From the NCBI GenBank assembly GCA_951812775.1, contig OX638326.1:2553391-2617390 (forward strand): 64,000 nt of DNA, written 5' to 3'. The stretch comes from an uncultured Alphaproteobacteria bacterium. GTDB taxonomy: Bacteria; Pseudomonadota; Alphaproteobacteria; MPNO01; UBA2964. The notes beneath the pieces are model-generated. The model was given only the letters and a program-made list of their open reading frames with translations, searched no databases and was not told the origin of the DNA. Of this stretch, positions 27,957-36,281 are shown piece after piece; the first letter of the stretch is position 1, and each line of letters starts with the position of its first letter. Made by a program: the position numbers and the translations under genes.

Positions 27957-28457
27957 ATGACTGCGAAGAAAGACCAGATTAGTGTTTTATTTGTGTGCAC
28001 CGGAAATATTTGTCGGTCTCCCACAGCGGAGGGAATATTCCGCCAATTGGTTGAAGATGCCGGCCTCACTCATAAGGTAAGGGTCGATTCCGCCGGCATG
28101 ATCGCTTTTCATACAGGTGAGAGCCCTGATCCACGGTCGCAAGAGGCTGCCCAGAACAGAGGCATTGATCTCAGCGATATCCGCGCCAGACAAATCAACA
28201 ATCGGGACTATCATGAATTTGATAATTTGATCGCACTCGACCGATCACATCTGGATCAAATGCTGGATCAAGCGCCAGAAAACAGTGCGGCACAGATTAG
28301 ATTGCTGATGGAATTTGCGCCAAATCTGGATTTAGAAGATGTTCCTGACCCCTATTACGGAGGGTCGGATGGCTTTGAAAAAGTCCTCGATATGATTATG
28401 AGCGCAAGTAGGGGGTTGCTGCTGAAACTGCGCGAGGAATTAGACATTCCTTCATGA
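27957..28457 (+). CDS. Low-molecular-weight protein tyrosine phosphatase
   Basis: A 166-residue phosphatase with the P-loop CTGNICRSP near residue 15 (the C-x5-R-S active site) and the catalytic acid in DVPDPYYGG near 130. It would hydrolyse phosphotyrosine or, in some bacterial relatives, sugar phosphates attached to proteins. I chose ATG 27957, preceded by GGAAGGGGG; an ATG at 27891 would add 22 basic residues. Its stop overlaps the ATGA of the next gene, a broken fructosamine kinase. This pairing is known in other bacteria, where the phosphatase is thought to make the kinase's substrate. Confidence 0.87.
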   Translation: MTAKKDQISVLFVCTGNICRSPTAEGIFRQLVEDAGLTHKVRVDSAGMIAFHTGESPDPRSQEAAQNRGIDLSDIRARQINNRDYHEFDNLIALDRSHLDQMLDQAPENSAAQIRLLMEFAPNLDLEDVPDPYYGGSDGFEKVLDMIMSASRGLLLKLREELDIPS

Positions 28458-29246
28458 CCAAGCAACTCAAAAATCAAATTGCTGATGCTATTGGCAAGAT
28501 TCCAGCATCGCTGCAGGAACTTCATGGCGGAAATGTTGCGCATGTCTATTTGGCGGAGATGGAAACCGGCGACCCTTTGGTTATTAAGACAGCCGGCACC
28601 GGTTCCGACGGTGCACTTTGCCGACAAGAATCTGCTAATCATCGATTGGATCGATAGCGGTGATCCGATCGATGATCGTGCCGAACACGCTGCCGCTCGA
28701 CATCTGTCCGCGCTCCACAACATTACCCGACCGAAATTCGGCTTTGAGTGCGACACGCTGATCGGCCCCCTCGCCCAACCCAACCCGGAAATGACAAGCT
28801 GGTTTGAATTCTTTCGCGACAATCGATTGCTGTATATGGCGCGACAGGCCGTCAAAGAAGACCGACTCCCGATTGAAACGATGGGACGGATTGAAAAGCT
28901 CGCTGGCCGTCTCGATCAATGGATAGAAGAACCCGCCGCGCCATCATTGCTGCATGGCGATATGTGGGGCGGCAACCTATTGGTCAAAGACGGACGCGTA
29001 ACGGGATTTATCGATCCCGCGATTTATTTTGGTGACGCGGAAATGGACCTTGCCTTCGCGACGCTGTTCGGCACGTTTCGCGAGCCGTTCTTTGAGACCT
29101 ACGAAAATATAACTCCGCTCCGAGACGGATTCTGGGAGGTCCGCCGGGATCTCTATAATCTTTACCCGCTTCTGGTCCATCTACGTCTGTTCGGTGGTGA
29201 TTATTTGAGGTCGGTAGAATCCGTGCTCAACCGATTTGGCGTTTAA
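28454..29246 (+). pseudogene. Fructosamine kinase family, frameshifted by internal deletion
   Basis: A broken kinase that in intact form phosphorylates protein-bound ribulosamines or fructosamines as the first step of deglycation. The first frame, from ATG 28454, reads the N-lobe (GGNVAHVYLAE, then LVIKTAG with the ATP lysine). The remainder, including LLIIDWIDSGDP, SLLHGDMWGGNLL (catalytic Asp), and FIDPAIYFGDAEMDL (metal site), is in another frame from about 28600 on. Family members have about 25-30 more residues between VIKT and PVPTV, so a deletion of roughly 80 bases changed the frame. The translated half without the N-lobe should be inactive. The overlap with the phosphatase suggests former coupling. 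Confidence 0.8.
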
Positions 29247-29707
29247 GCGACGGCGTAGTCCAGCGGCAATGCTGTCGTATATTTGATCTCTTCCATCGCA
29301 AAGCTGGAGCTCACATCCGTCAGGTCGACATGTTCGATTAACCGCTTATAGAACTCGTCATAAGAGGCAATATCGGGCACGACCACTCGGAGCAGATAAT
29401 CGACATCACCACTCATCCGGTAAAACTCAACAACTTCGGGAAATGAAGAAACGGCCTTGGAGAATTTCTCAAACCAGGTGGCGCTATGCTGATTCGTTCT
29501 GATGGATACAAACGCCGTGACACGGACGTTCAAGGATTCCGCATCAAGCAACGCAACCCGCCCGCGAATGATGCCCGCCTGTTCTAGACGCTGAATTCGG
29601 TTCCAGCAGGGGGACGTCGACAAGCCTACCTGTTTTGCCACCTCACTGACTGAGAGCGTTGCATCAACCTGTAAACAGTCGAGAATCTTGATATCAATTG
29701 AGTCCAT
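29243..29707 (-). CDS. Lrp/AsnC-family transcriptional regulator
   Basis: A 154-residue feast/famine regulator. Residues 1-55 form the helix-turn-helix (DIKILDCLQVDATLSVSEVA then VGLSTSPCWNRIQRLEQAG), and the rest is the ligand-sensing RAM domain (DVDYLLRVVVPDIASYDEFY). Such proteins bind AT-rich DNA as dimers or octamers and respond to amino acids. The ATG at 29707 follows GAGGG; a start at 29764 would add a poor basic leader. It is divergent from the sulfite reductase cluster, so control of cysteine-making genes is a reasonable guess. Its 3' end overlaps the broken kinase by four bases on the other strand. Confidence 0.9.
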   Translation of the reverse strand: MDSIDIKILDCLQVDATLSVSEVAKQVGLSTSPCWNRIQRLEQAGIIRGRVALLDAESLNVRVTAFVSIRTNQHSATWFEKFSKAVSSFPEVVEFYRMSGDVDYLLRVVVPDIASYDEFYKRLIEHVDLTDVSSSFAMEEIKYTTALPLDYAVA

Positions 29708-29889
29708 ATCCACACCCTCATATACAAATTTTTTCTTATATATCTGAAAATTCAAAAATTTCATATCGAATTCTGATGTTTTTGGTGAACGTATAGAAAT
29801 TTATTTCGATAAATAGCGATTCCGTTCTTGCTAACGGATAAATACAGACCTAATTGACGATTCATCTGTGATACCGCGTCGGAAAAATT
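29708..29889. promoter_or_regulatory. AT-rich divergent promoter region of Lrp-type regulator and cysG
   Basis: A 182-base gap far richer in A and T than its surroundings. It contains AAATTTTT (near 29726) with its complement AAAAATTT (near 29753), and TATCGAA (near 29764) with a distant TTTCGATA (near 29806). Lrp-type regulators bind AT-rich DNA of this kind, so the gap may carry the regulator's own sites. I could not place a convincing pair of -35 and -10 boxes. Confidence 0.45.
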
Positions 29890-31296
29890 ATGCGCTACCT
29901 ACCAATGTTCCGAAGAATACGCCGTCAATCCTGCCTGGTCATCGGCGGCGGCGATGTCGCTGCAAGAAAGGTAGCAATGTTGCTACGTGCCGGAGCAGAC
30001 ATCACTGTCATAGCGCCAAAGGCTTCACCGACAATTCACGACTTAAAAAAGGTTGGAAAAATCTCTCTACATCTAAGGCGGTTCGAGACAACAGACATTT
30101 CAAATCAGGCTATAATTATTTCTGCTACGGGCGTCCGCGAAATCGATGAAATGGTAGCTGCGACAGCCGCGAAAGCCTCCATCCCGATCAATGTTGTCGA
30201 TAACCCTGACATATCAGATTTCATTTTTCCGGCTGTTGTTGACCGGGACCCTATGATCGTGGCCGTCTCAACCGGTGGTGCGGCGCCGGTGCTCGCGCGT
30301 GAGATACGATCAGCAATCGAGGTGCTTCTCCCATCCAGCCTCGGTAACTTGATTCGCAACGCAGAAAAACTCCGCACCACCGTAAGAAGTCATCTAGCTT
30401 CTGTCCGTGAACGCCAACGTTTCTGGGCACGATATTTTCGCGGTTGGCGAACTGCGACGCTCACCGGCAACAAAAATATCCTGAACCAGAACAAGCAGAA
30501 CTTCCTTAAAAGCGTCTTCACCGAACAAGACGGTCATGTCGCCATCGTCGGGGCAGGGCCAGGTGATGCTGATCTCCTAACCTTGCGTGCCCTGCAACAT
30601 TTACAGGATGCCGACGTGATTATTCATGATCGGCTGATTGGCCCCAATATTCTCGATTACGCCCGCAGGGATGCTGAGCAGATTAATATCGGAAAGGCTT
30701 TTGGCAAGCACAGCCATAACCAGAACGAAATCAATATCTTACTGGCACATCATGCTTCACTCGGAAAGCATGTCGTTCGGTTAAAAGGAGGCGATCCCTT
30801 TGTATTTGGTCGTGGCGGTGAGGAACCGGAATTTTTGCAAGCGCAGGGTATTTCGGTAGAAGTTATTCCGGGTATCACCGCATCACTTGGTTGCGCTGCC
30901 AGCGCGGGTATCCCTCTCACCCATCGTAACGCAACACAGTCTGTTACTCTCCTGACCGGCACCTCGACGAACGAGCTGGCCACACATAACTGGCACGCCC
31001 TCGTTGCAACCGGCGCAACCCTCGCTGTCTATATGGGGCTTGGTACCGCAAACCAACTTAGCAACGCGTTAATAAAGGCTGGCATGCACGGCGATACACC
31101 TGTCGCAGTCATCGAAAACGGAACACTTGCCACCGAGCGTATTGTGGTCGGGCAGCTTGCAGAGCTTGAAAGACTTTTGGCGGAAAATGCAATCCGGTCT
31201 CCGGCAATGCTGATGATTGGAGACGTCGTAGATCAATACCAGATCTCAGATTCGAAACGGCGCAAGGAACAGCAGCTTCTCGCGGCAGCGTCATGA
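29890..31296 (+). CDS. cysG: Siroheme synthase
   Basis: A 468-residue fused enzyme making siroheme for sulfite reductase. Residues 1-200 are the precorrin-2 dehydrogenase/ferrochelatase (LVIGGGDVAARKVAMLLRAG, an NAD loop near 20). Residues 215-460 are the uroporphyrinogen-III methyltransferase: VGAGPGDADLLTLRAL, HDRLIGP, and RLKGGDPFVFGRGGEE. All three activities of the family appear intact. Lys/Arg in the N-terminal domain follow the usual pattern. It begins a rightward cluster that continues with DUF2849, sulfite reductase, DUF934 and cysteine synthase; its last four bases overlap the next start. Confidence 0.93.
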   Translation: MRYLPMFRRIRRQSCLVIGGGDVAARKVAMLLRAGADITVIAPKASPTIHDLKKVGKISLHLRRFETTDISNQAIIISATGVREIDEMVAATAAKASIPINVVDNPDISDFIFPAVVDRDPMIVAVSTGGAAPVLAREIRSAIEVLLPSSLGNLIRNAEKLRTTVRSHLASVRERQRFWARYFRGWRTATLTGNKNILNQNKQNFLKSVFTEQDGHVAIVGAGPGDADLLTLRALQHLQDADVIIHDRLIGPNILDYARRDAEQINIGKAFGKHSHNQNEINILLAHHASLGKHVVRLKGGDPFVFGRGGEEPEFLQAQGISVEVIPGITASLGCAASAGIPLTHRNATQSVTLLTGTSTNELATHNWHALVATGATLAVYMGLGTANQLSNALIKAGMHGDTPVAVIENGTLATERIVVGQLAELERLLAENAIRSPAMLMIGDVVDQYQISDSKRRKEQQLLAAAS

Positions 31297-31601
31297 GCAA
31301 AAAGAATAAGCAAAAATTTGAAACCCGCGTCATGACCGCGAACATGCTTGTCGGCGGTAATGTTGTTTATCTGGTTGCGAGTGGTAATTGGGACGAAGAC
31401 ATTGCCGGCGCACGTCTTATCGAAAATGACGACGAGCTGAGGAGACTAAACAACGTCGCACAGGAAGCCCTTGTGAAAGGCATCATCGTCGGCCCGTATA
31501 CCATCCCTATCGCAATCGGCTCCCCTGGTCCGAATCCCCTCAGCAAACGCGAACAAATCCGTGCGAATGGTCCAACCGTGCCAGCGGGTTTTTCAAAATA
31601 G
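31293..31601 (+). CDS. DUF2849 protein of sulfite reductase cluster
   Basis: A 102-residue protein of the DUF2849 family, found in alphaproteobacteria almost always between cysG and the sulfite reductase gene. It has a central hydrophobic strand pattern (MLVGGNVVYLVASGNWDED) and a Lys/Asn-rich start. No catalytic motif is recognised; a role in sulfite reductase assembly or electron supply is inferred from the constant neighbourhood only. It overlaps cysG by four bases and precedes the sulfite reductase start by 10 nt. Confidence 0.85.
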   Translation: MSKKNKQKFETRVMTANMLVGGNVVYLVASGNWDEDIAGARLIENDDELRRLNNVAQEALVKGIIVGPYTIPIAIGSPGPNPLSKREQIRANGPTVPAGFSK

Positions 31602-31611
31602 GTTAAGTCCG

Positions 31612-33273
31612 ATGTATAGATATGATGAGTTTGACCATACCATTGTCCGTGAGCGCGTCGATCAATTCCGTGATCAGGTCGCCCGGCGACTGTCAGGCGA
31701 ACTGACGGAAGAGGAGTTTCGCCCACTCCGACTGATGAACGGTCTTTATCTGCAGCTCCACGCCTATATGCTGCGCGTTGCAATCCCATACGGTACGTTA
31801 TCGTCAAAACAGATGCGTATGCTGGCCCATATTGCGCGCCGTTATGATCGCGGCTACGGCCATTTTACGACACGCCAGAATATTCAGTATAACTGGCCAA
31901 ATCTGGAAGATGTCCCCGATCTGCTCGCCGACATGGCATCAGTCGAAATGCACGCTATCCAGACCAGCGGCAACTGCATCCGCAATGTCACAGCCGATCC
32001 CTACGCCGGCGTTGCAACTGATGAGCTTGAGGACTCTCGCATCTACGCGGAAATAATCCGCCAGTGGTCGACACTGCATCCCGAATTCTCCTTCCTGCCC
32101 CGTAAATTCAAAATTGCGGTTTCGGGAGCACCGATCGACCGGGCCGCCGTCAGGTTTCATGATATCGGGCTGCAGATGCGCCAGAATACCCGGGGTGAGT
32201 TGGGGTTTGGAGTTCTGGTTGGGGGCGGCCAGGGCAGAACACCGGTTATCGCCCAAACGATAAAGGACTTTTTGCCCAAACAGGATTTGCTGTCCTATCT
32301 TGAGGCCATTCTGCGCGTCTACAACATGCTCGGCCGGCGCGACAATATCTACAAGGCGCGCATCAAATTTCTCGTCAATGAGATAGGACGCGACAAGTTT
32401 GCAGCACTCGTTGAAGAAGAATGGGAACGCATTCGCGGCGGAGCGCTCGACCTGCACAGGGATGAGATCAACCGTATTCGTGCCTATTTTAGGCCAGCTC
32501 TCTATGAGCTGATTACCGAACAAGAGTCGGCTTATGACACCGCACGGCGTTCGGATCGCGAATTTGATCGCTGGTGCGCGAGCAATATCTTGCCCCATAA
32601 ACAACCGGGGTACGGCATCGTCAATATTTCATTGAAACCCGTCGGCAAAGCTCCGGGGGACGCCACTGCAGATCAGATGGACGTTATCGCTGAACTTGCA
32701 GAGCTCTATAGCTTTGATGAGCTCCGGGTAACCCATAAACAGAATGTCGTCCTCGGACATGTCCGGCTGGCTGATTTACATTCCGTCTGGCAACAGCTTG
32801 ATGCCGCTATGCTCGCGACTGCCAATATTGGTCTGGCCAGTGACATCATCGCCTGCCCCGGACTCGATTATTGCAATCTCGCGAATGCGCGCTCCATTCC
32901 AGTGGCGCAAAAAATCAATGAACGATTTTCCGACCCGGAACAACTGGCGCGAATCGGCCAAATTCGGATCAACATTTCCGGCTGCATCAACGCCTGCGGC
33001 CATCATCATGTCGGCGATATTGGCATTCTCGGTGTCGACCGCCGAGGCGAAGAATATTACCAGATCACCCTCGGCGGTGACCCAGCGGACAATGCAGCGA
33101 TTGGCGAAAGTATCGGACCGTCTTTTTCCTATGACGAGATCGTCGATGCGGTTGAAACTGTCATCTCCACTTTCGAAGGCGTCCGCGAAACAGGCAAGAC
33201 ATTTGCAAACACATGGCGGCGCGTTGGTGCCACCCCTTTTAAGGAGAATCTCTATGGCCCTACTCGTAAGTAA
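31612..33273 (+). CDS. cysI: Nitrite/sulfite reductase (siroheme- and 4Fe-4S-dependent)
   Basis: A 553-residue reductase that takes sulfite to sulfide with six electrons. It has two ferredoxin-like halves. The siroheme-[4Fe-4S] cysteines are in CPGLDYC (near 420) and GCINACGHHH (near 460). RRYDRGYGHFTTRQNIQYNW is a substrate/siroheme stretch seen in the family. The context with siroheme synthase, DUF2849, DUF934 and cysteine synthase marks it as assimilatory sulfite reductase and not nitrite reductase. The ATG at 31612 begins the domain directly; an open frame to 31561 overlaps the preceding gene. The DUF934 start lies inside its last 20 bases. Confidence 0.9.
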   Translation: MYRYDEFDHTIVRERVDQFRDQVARRLSGELTEEEFRPLRLMNGLYLQLHAYMLRVAIPYGTLSSKQMRMLAHIARRYDRGYGHFTTRQNIQYNWPNLEDVPDLLADMASVEMHAIQTSGNCIRNVTADPYAGVATDELEDSRIYAEIIRQWSTLHPEFSFLPRKFKIAVSGAPIDRAAVRFHDIGLQMRQNTRGELGFGVLVGGGQGRTPVIAQTIKDFLPKQDLLSYLEAILRVYNMLGRRDNIYKARIKFLVNEIGRDKFAALVEEEWERIRGGALDLHRDEINRIRAYFRPALYELITEQESAYDTARRSDREFDRWCASNILPHKQPGYGIVNISLKPVGKAPGDATADQMDVIAELAELYSFDELRVTHKQNVVLGHVRLADLHSVWQQLDAAMLATANIGLASDIIACPGLDYCNLANARSIPVAQKINERFSDPEQLARIGQIRINISGCINACGHHHVGDIGILGVDRRGEEYYQITLGGDPADNAAIGESIGPSFSYDEIVDAVETVISTFEGVRETGKTFANTWRRVGATPFKENLYGPTRK

Positions 33274-33775
33274 CCGGCTTATCGACGAGAGCTGGCACCA
33301 TCTTGATGACAAAGCTGACAGCACCGGAACTGACAAAAACATTGTTTCCGTTGAGCAATGGCTGCGGGATCGCGACACTTTGATCGCTCGCAGCGACAAA
33401 CTTGGGATTATCCTGATGTCCGACCAACCACCCGGATTGATCGAAGCGGACATAAAGCGCTTCGACGTTATCTGCCTCGATTTTCCGAAATTTACCGATG
33501 GCCGGGCCTATTCATATGCCCGGCTCTTGAGAGACAAATATGGCTTTACTGGAGAGTTGCGCGCCGTCGGAAATGTCTTACGCGACCAACTTGCCTTTAT
33601 GAAGCGCTGTGGGATTGATACCTTTGAGGTTTCAGATGGTGTTGATGCCAGAGACTGGTCCACCGCATTTAGCGAAATCTCTGTTCGCTATCAAGAGGCC
33701 AATGACAATGCCAATGTTGCGCGACAAAACAACAGTACCTCCGATGAGGAGATTGCTGGCAATTGGTCATATTGA
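33254..33775 (+). CDS. DUF934 protein of sulfite reductase cluster
   Basis: A 173-residue protein of the DUF934 family, again found beside assimilatory sulfite reductases. Key stretches are LGIILMSDQPPGLIEAD near 55-70 and the conserved FPKFTDGRAYSYARLLRD-type block and YGFTGELRAVGNVLRDQL. Its function is unproved; it may help sulfite reductase receive electrons. The ATG at 33254 has a perfect AAGGAG and overlaps the reductase by 20 bases. It ends two bases before the cysteine synthase start. A stretch of the same frame is open far upstream, but only as a shadow of the reductase. Confidence 0.88.
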   Translation: MALLVSNRLIDESWHHLDDKADSTGTDKNIVSVEQWLRDRDTLIARSDKLGIILMSDQPPGLIEADIKRFDVICLDFPKFTDGRAYSYARLLRDKYGFTGELRAVGNVLRDQLAFMKRCGIDTFEVSDGVDARDWSTAFSEISVRYQEANDNANVARQNNSTSDEEIAGNWSY

Positions 33776-33776
33776 C

Positions 33777-34799
33777 ATGGGTCAAGCAAAACCGAATAAA
33801 ACCATCCGAGATGGGTTTTCAGACTCAATTGGGAACACCCCACTCATACGCCTAAATGCCCTGTCGGAACAAACAGGATGCGAAATACTCGGCAAGGCCG
33901 AGTTTCTAAATCCCGGTGGTTCGGTCAAAGATCGTGCTGCCCTCTATATTATTAAGGATGCTGAAGAACGCGAAACCCTACAACCGGGCGGCGTGGTCGT
34001 CGAAGGGACAGCAGGGAATACCGGTATCGGCCTGGCGTTAGTCGGCAATGCCCGCGGATATCGAACCGTCATTGTAATGCCTGAGACCCAGAGTCAGGAA
34101 AAGAAAGACATGCTGCGTCTCGCTGGGGCAGAACTCAAACTGGTCCCAGCCAAACCCTATCGTGACTCTGAAAACTACGTTCATGTTTCCGGGCGGCTTG
34201 CCAAGGAGTTGGCCAAGACGGAGATTAACGGCGCACTTTGGGCCAACCAGTGGGATAATACAGCAAATGCGCGCGCGCATTATGAAACCACGGGGCCTGA
34301 AATCTGGGAGCAAACCGGTGGTCGCCTTGATGGTTTCACTTGCGCTATCGGGACGGGCGGTACCATTGCCGGACTCAGTACATTTCTGAAGGATCATAAT
34401 AAGAACATTACCGTCGCGGCTGCGGACCCCGAAGGGGCGGCCATGTACAGCTTTTTCAAAACCGGTGAATTAACCTCAGAAGGCGGATCGATCACCGAAG
34501 GGATTGGTCAGGGGCGTATCACGGGAAATGTCGCCGAAGCCAGAGTCGATGACGCCTGTCGTATTCCTGATTCCGAAGCGCTGCCCATCCTGTTCGATCT
34601 GATCAGGCAGGAAGGTCTGTGCCACGGTGGCTCAACTGGCATCAATGTTGCCGCGGCCGTCCGCATGGCCAAAGAGATGGGGCCTGGTCATACCATCGTC
34701 ACCATCCTGTGTGATGGTGGGCAACGCTATCAATCAAAGCTATACAATCCGGATTTTCTTAGTGAAAAGAACCTGCCAGTACCGAGCTGGCTGGTCTGA
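33777..34799 (+). CDS. cysK: Cysteine synthase A family
   Basis: A 340-residue PLP enzyme that joins O-acetylserine and sulfide to give cysteine. The PLP lysine is in NPGGSVKDRAAL near 45, the phosphate-binding loop is GTAGNTGIGLA, and TCAIGTGGTIAG and LCHGGSTGINVAA are family marks. The ATG at 33777 is just one base after the DUF934 stop, so translation may be coupled; no strong ribosome site is seen. The enzyme completes a sulfite-to-cysteine block. Like many CysK relatives it could also be a CysM-type enzyme, but the loop sequences favour CysK. Confidence 0.88.
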   Translation: MGQAKPNKTIRDGFSDSIGNTPLIRLNALSEQTGCEILGKAEFLNPGGSVKDRAALYIIKDAEERETLQPGGVVVEGTAGNTGIGLALVGNARGYRTVIVMPETQSQEKKDMLRLAGAELKLVPAKPYRDSENYVHVSGRLAKELAKTEINGALWANQWDNTANARAHYETTGPEIWEQTGGRLDGFTCAIGTGGTIAGLSTFLKDHNKNITVAAADPEGAAMYSFFKTGELTSEGGSITEGIGQGRITGNVAEARVDDACRIPDSEALPILFDLIRQEGLCHGGSTGINVAAAVRMAKEMGPGHTIVTILCDGGQRYQSKLYNPDFLSEKNLPVPSWLV

Positions 34800-34800
34800 T

Positions 34801-35733
34801 CTAAAGATCGATCAAATCAAAAACCGCCCGACCGAGTTGGGTTTCAGGGTTGTCGAGATCGAATATTAAATCAAAGTGATTACGCCCGGCGGCTTCAAAT
34901 AAATCGCACGACCACCCTTTGGACTGCCATGCTTCAGCATATTCGGCACTTTGGCGTTTAAATTCAGAAGTCTCTGATTCGCTATAAGAGATCACCATGG
35001 GGCACCCGGTTTCTGGTAGATGGTGTAAAGGGCTGTTCCGCCTCACCGATCCGTTATCCAGTTTCATCCACTCATTGATGTTTGAATGACGGATGGGCTC
35101 CAGATCATACAATCCGCTCAGCGGCACCGCTCCCTTAACGAGATCCCCGGGCAGTCCTAGAGTCTCCTGCCACGCCCCTGCCACCAGCGCCCCGGTTAGG
35201 TGGCCGCCCGCAGACGACCCGCACACATATATATATTATTCGGATCGCCACCAAACGTCGTCGCATTCCTATAGGTCCATGCCAGCGCCCGTCGGCATTG
35301 ATCGACAATAAGATCTAAAGACGCTGCTGGTGCGAGAGAATAGTTTACGGTGACGAGTGAAACACACTGGTCGGCAGGCGAAGCCGCGGACCTTCCCGAC
35401 TGGTGCGAGAGAATAGTTTACGGTGACGAGTGAAACCCCATTGGCCACCATCCCCGGTGCCATTGACGCGGACTCCTTTTGGCTGAGCAGACGCCAATAG
35501 CCACCATGTATATATATAAAGACCGGCGAGTTTCGCCCGGCAGGAAAGATATCGACGACCTCATCAGAGTGTTCGCCATACGACACGTCCTCGCGACAGT
35601 CCAACGTCTCACGAGCCTGTGCGCTGCGAGCAACATATTGAGCGATCAGCCCATCAAAATCGTCAACGGTCGCCCGCGCATTGTATTCAAGATCCAGCGT
35701 CTCCTGATCCATCCCCCGATAAATAGCGGTCAT
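34801..35733 (-). pseudogene. Alpha/beta hydrolase (arylformamidase-like), split by two indels
   Basis: A broken esterase/formamidase-type hydrolase. From ATG 35733 the first part reads IYIHGGYWR, the oxyanion-hole motif typical of kynurenine formamidase relatives, and stays normal to NYSLAP. A 73-base insertion with a 37-base duplication at 35327-35436 shifts the frame, and translation ends at TAG 35269. The rest is in the original frame from about 35226: CGSSAGGH holds the nucleophile Ser and GRNHFDLIFD the catalytic His. A (AT)5 run at 35227-35236 seems two bases longer than expected; 73 plus 2 is 75, which explains why the frame returns. The start overlaps thpR upstream by four bases. Confidence 0.8.
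35327..35436. repeat. 37-bp direct duplication with 36-bp spacer inside hydrolase gene
   Basis: The 37-base segment at 35327-35363 recurs exactly at 35400-35436, with 36 unrelated bases between. It begins CTGGTGCGAGAGAATAG. Together copy and spacer add 73 bases relative to an uninterrupted hydrolase frame. Confidence 0.9.
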
Positions 35734-36281
35734 GCAGTGACCTCATCGTTCAACGGAAATTCTTGCAGCGGTGTATATATCGCGCCGGTGTGAGCCCGGT
35801 AACTCTCAAAAAGCGTAAAATGATCAAGCGTAAAAGGGGTCGCCTGAAAATAGCTGTTCCCTTCGAGCCAATTGCGGACATAGGCAGGCGGCGCCTGTTT
35901 TAACCGTGCCAACGTTATATGCGGCGAGAAGTTTCGGCCATCGGGGGCGACACCATGACGGGTCAGAACTGTTTCAATACGTTGCTGTAACAGATCGAGC
36001 GCCGGGCTGTTCTGTATTCCGGCCCATAGCGATCTTATTTTATTGCGCGATTCAAAATGTCCGACACCTGATAATGTGAGATCGAAGCGCCCCAACTGTA
36101 CCGAGGATAAAGCTGCCATGATGTAACCGACCTCTGGTTCTTCGATCTCACCTATAAAACGCAAGGTGAGATGCAGATTTTCTTCCTGAACCCAGCGGGC
36201 TTCACGGACACCATTGCACAACGTACCCAGCCGTTGGCGCAGATCGTCAGGAAGAGAGAGGGCGACAAACAGACGTATCAC
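35730..36281 (-). CDS. thpR: RNA 2',3'-cyclic phosphodiesterase
   Basis: A 183-residue 2H phosphoesterase that opens 2',3'-cyclic phosphates of RNA. The two HxTx motifs are HLTLRFIG near 42 and HITLARLK near 126, giving the paired catalytic histidines. The start MIRLFVALSLP is the family's first strand. It overlaps the FIST gene upstream and the hydrolase downstream by four bases each (ATGA), so the three genes form a tightly coupled leftward set. The function is well supported by motifs; the biological RNA target is not known. Confidence 0.93.
   Translation of the reverse strand: MIRLFVALSLPDDLRQRLGTLCNGVREARWVQEENLHLTLRFIGEIEEPEVGYIMAALSSVQLGRFDLTLSGVGHFESRNKIRSLWAGIQNSPALDLLQQRIETVLTRHGVAPDGRNFSPHITLARLKQAPPAYVRNWLEGNSYFQATPFTLDHFTLFESYRAHTGAIYTPLQEFPLNDEVTA

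Noticed and set aside
32744-33253. A long 5' extension of the DUF934 frame
   Set aside because: It overlaps the sulfite reductase cysteine motifs and the true ATG at 33254 has a perfect AAGGAG.
31612-33273. The possibility that this is a nitrite reductase
   Set aside because: The siroheme/4Fe-4S motifs fit both, but the neighbours cysG, DUF2849, DUF934 and cysK favour sulfite reductase.
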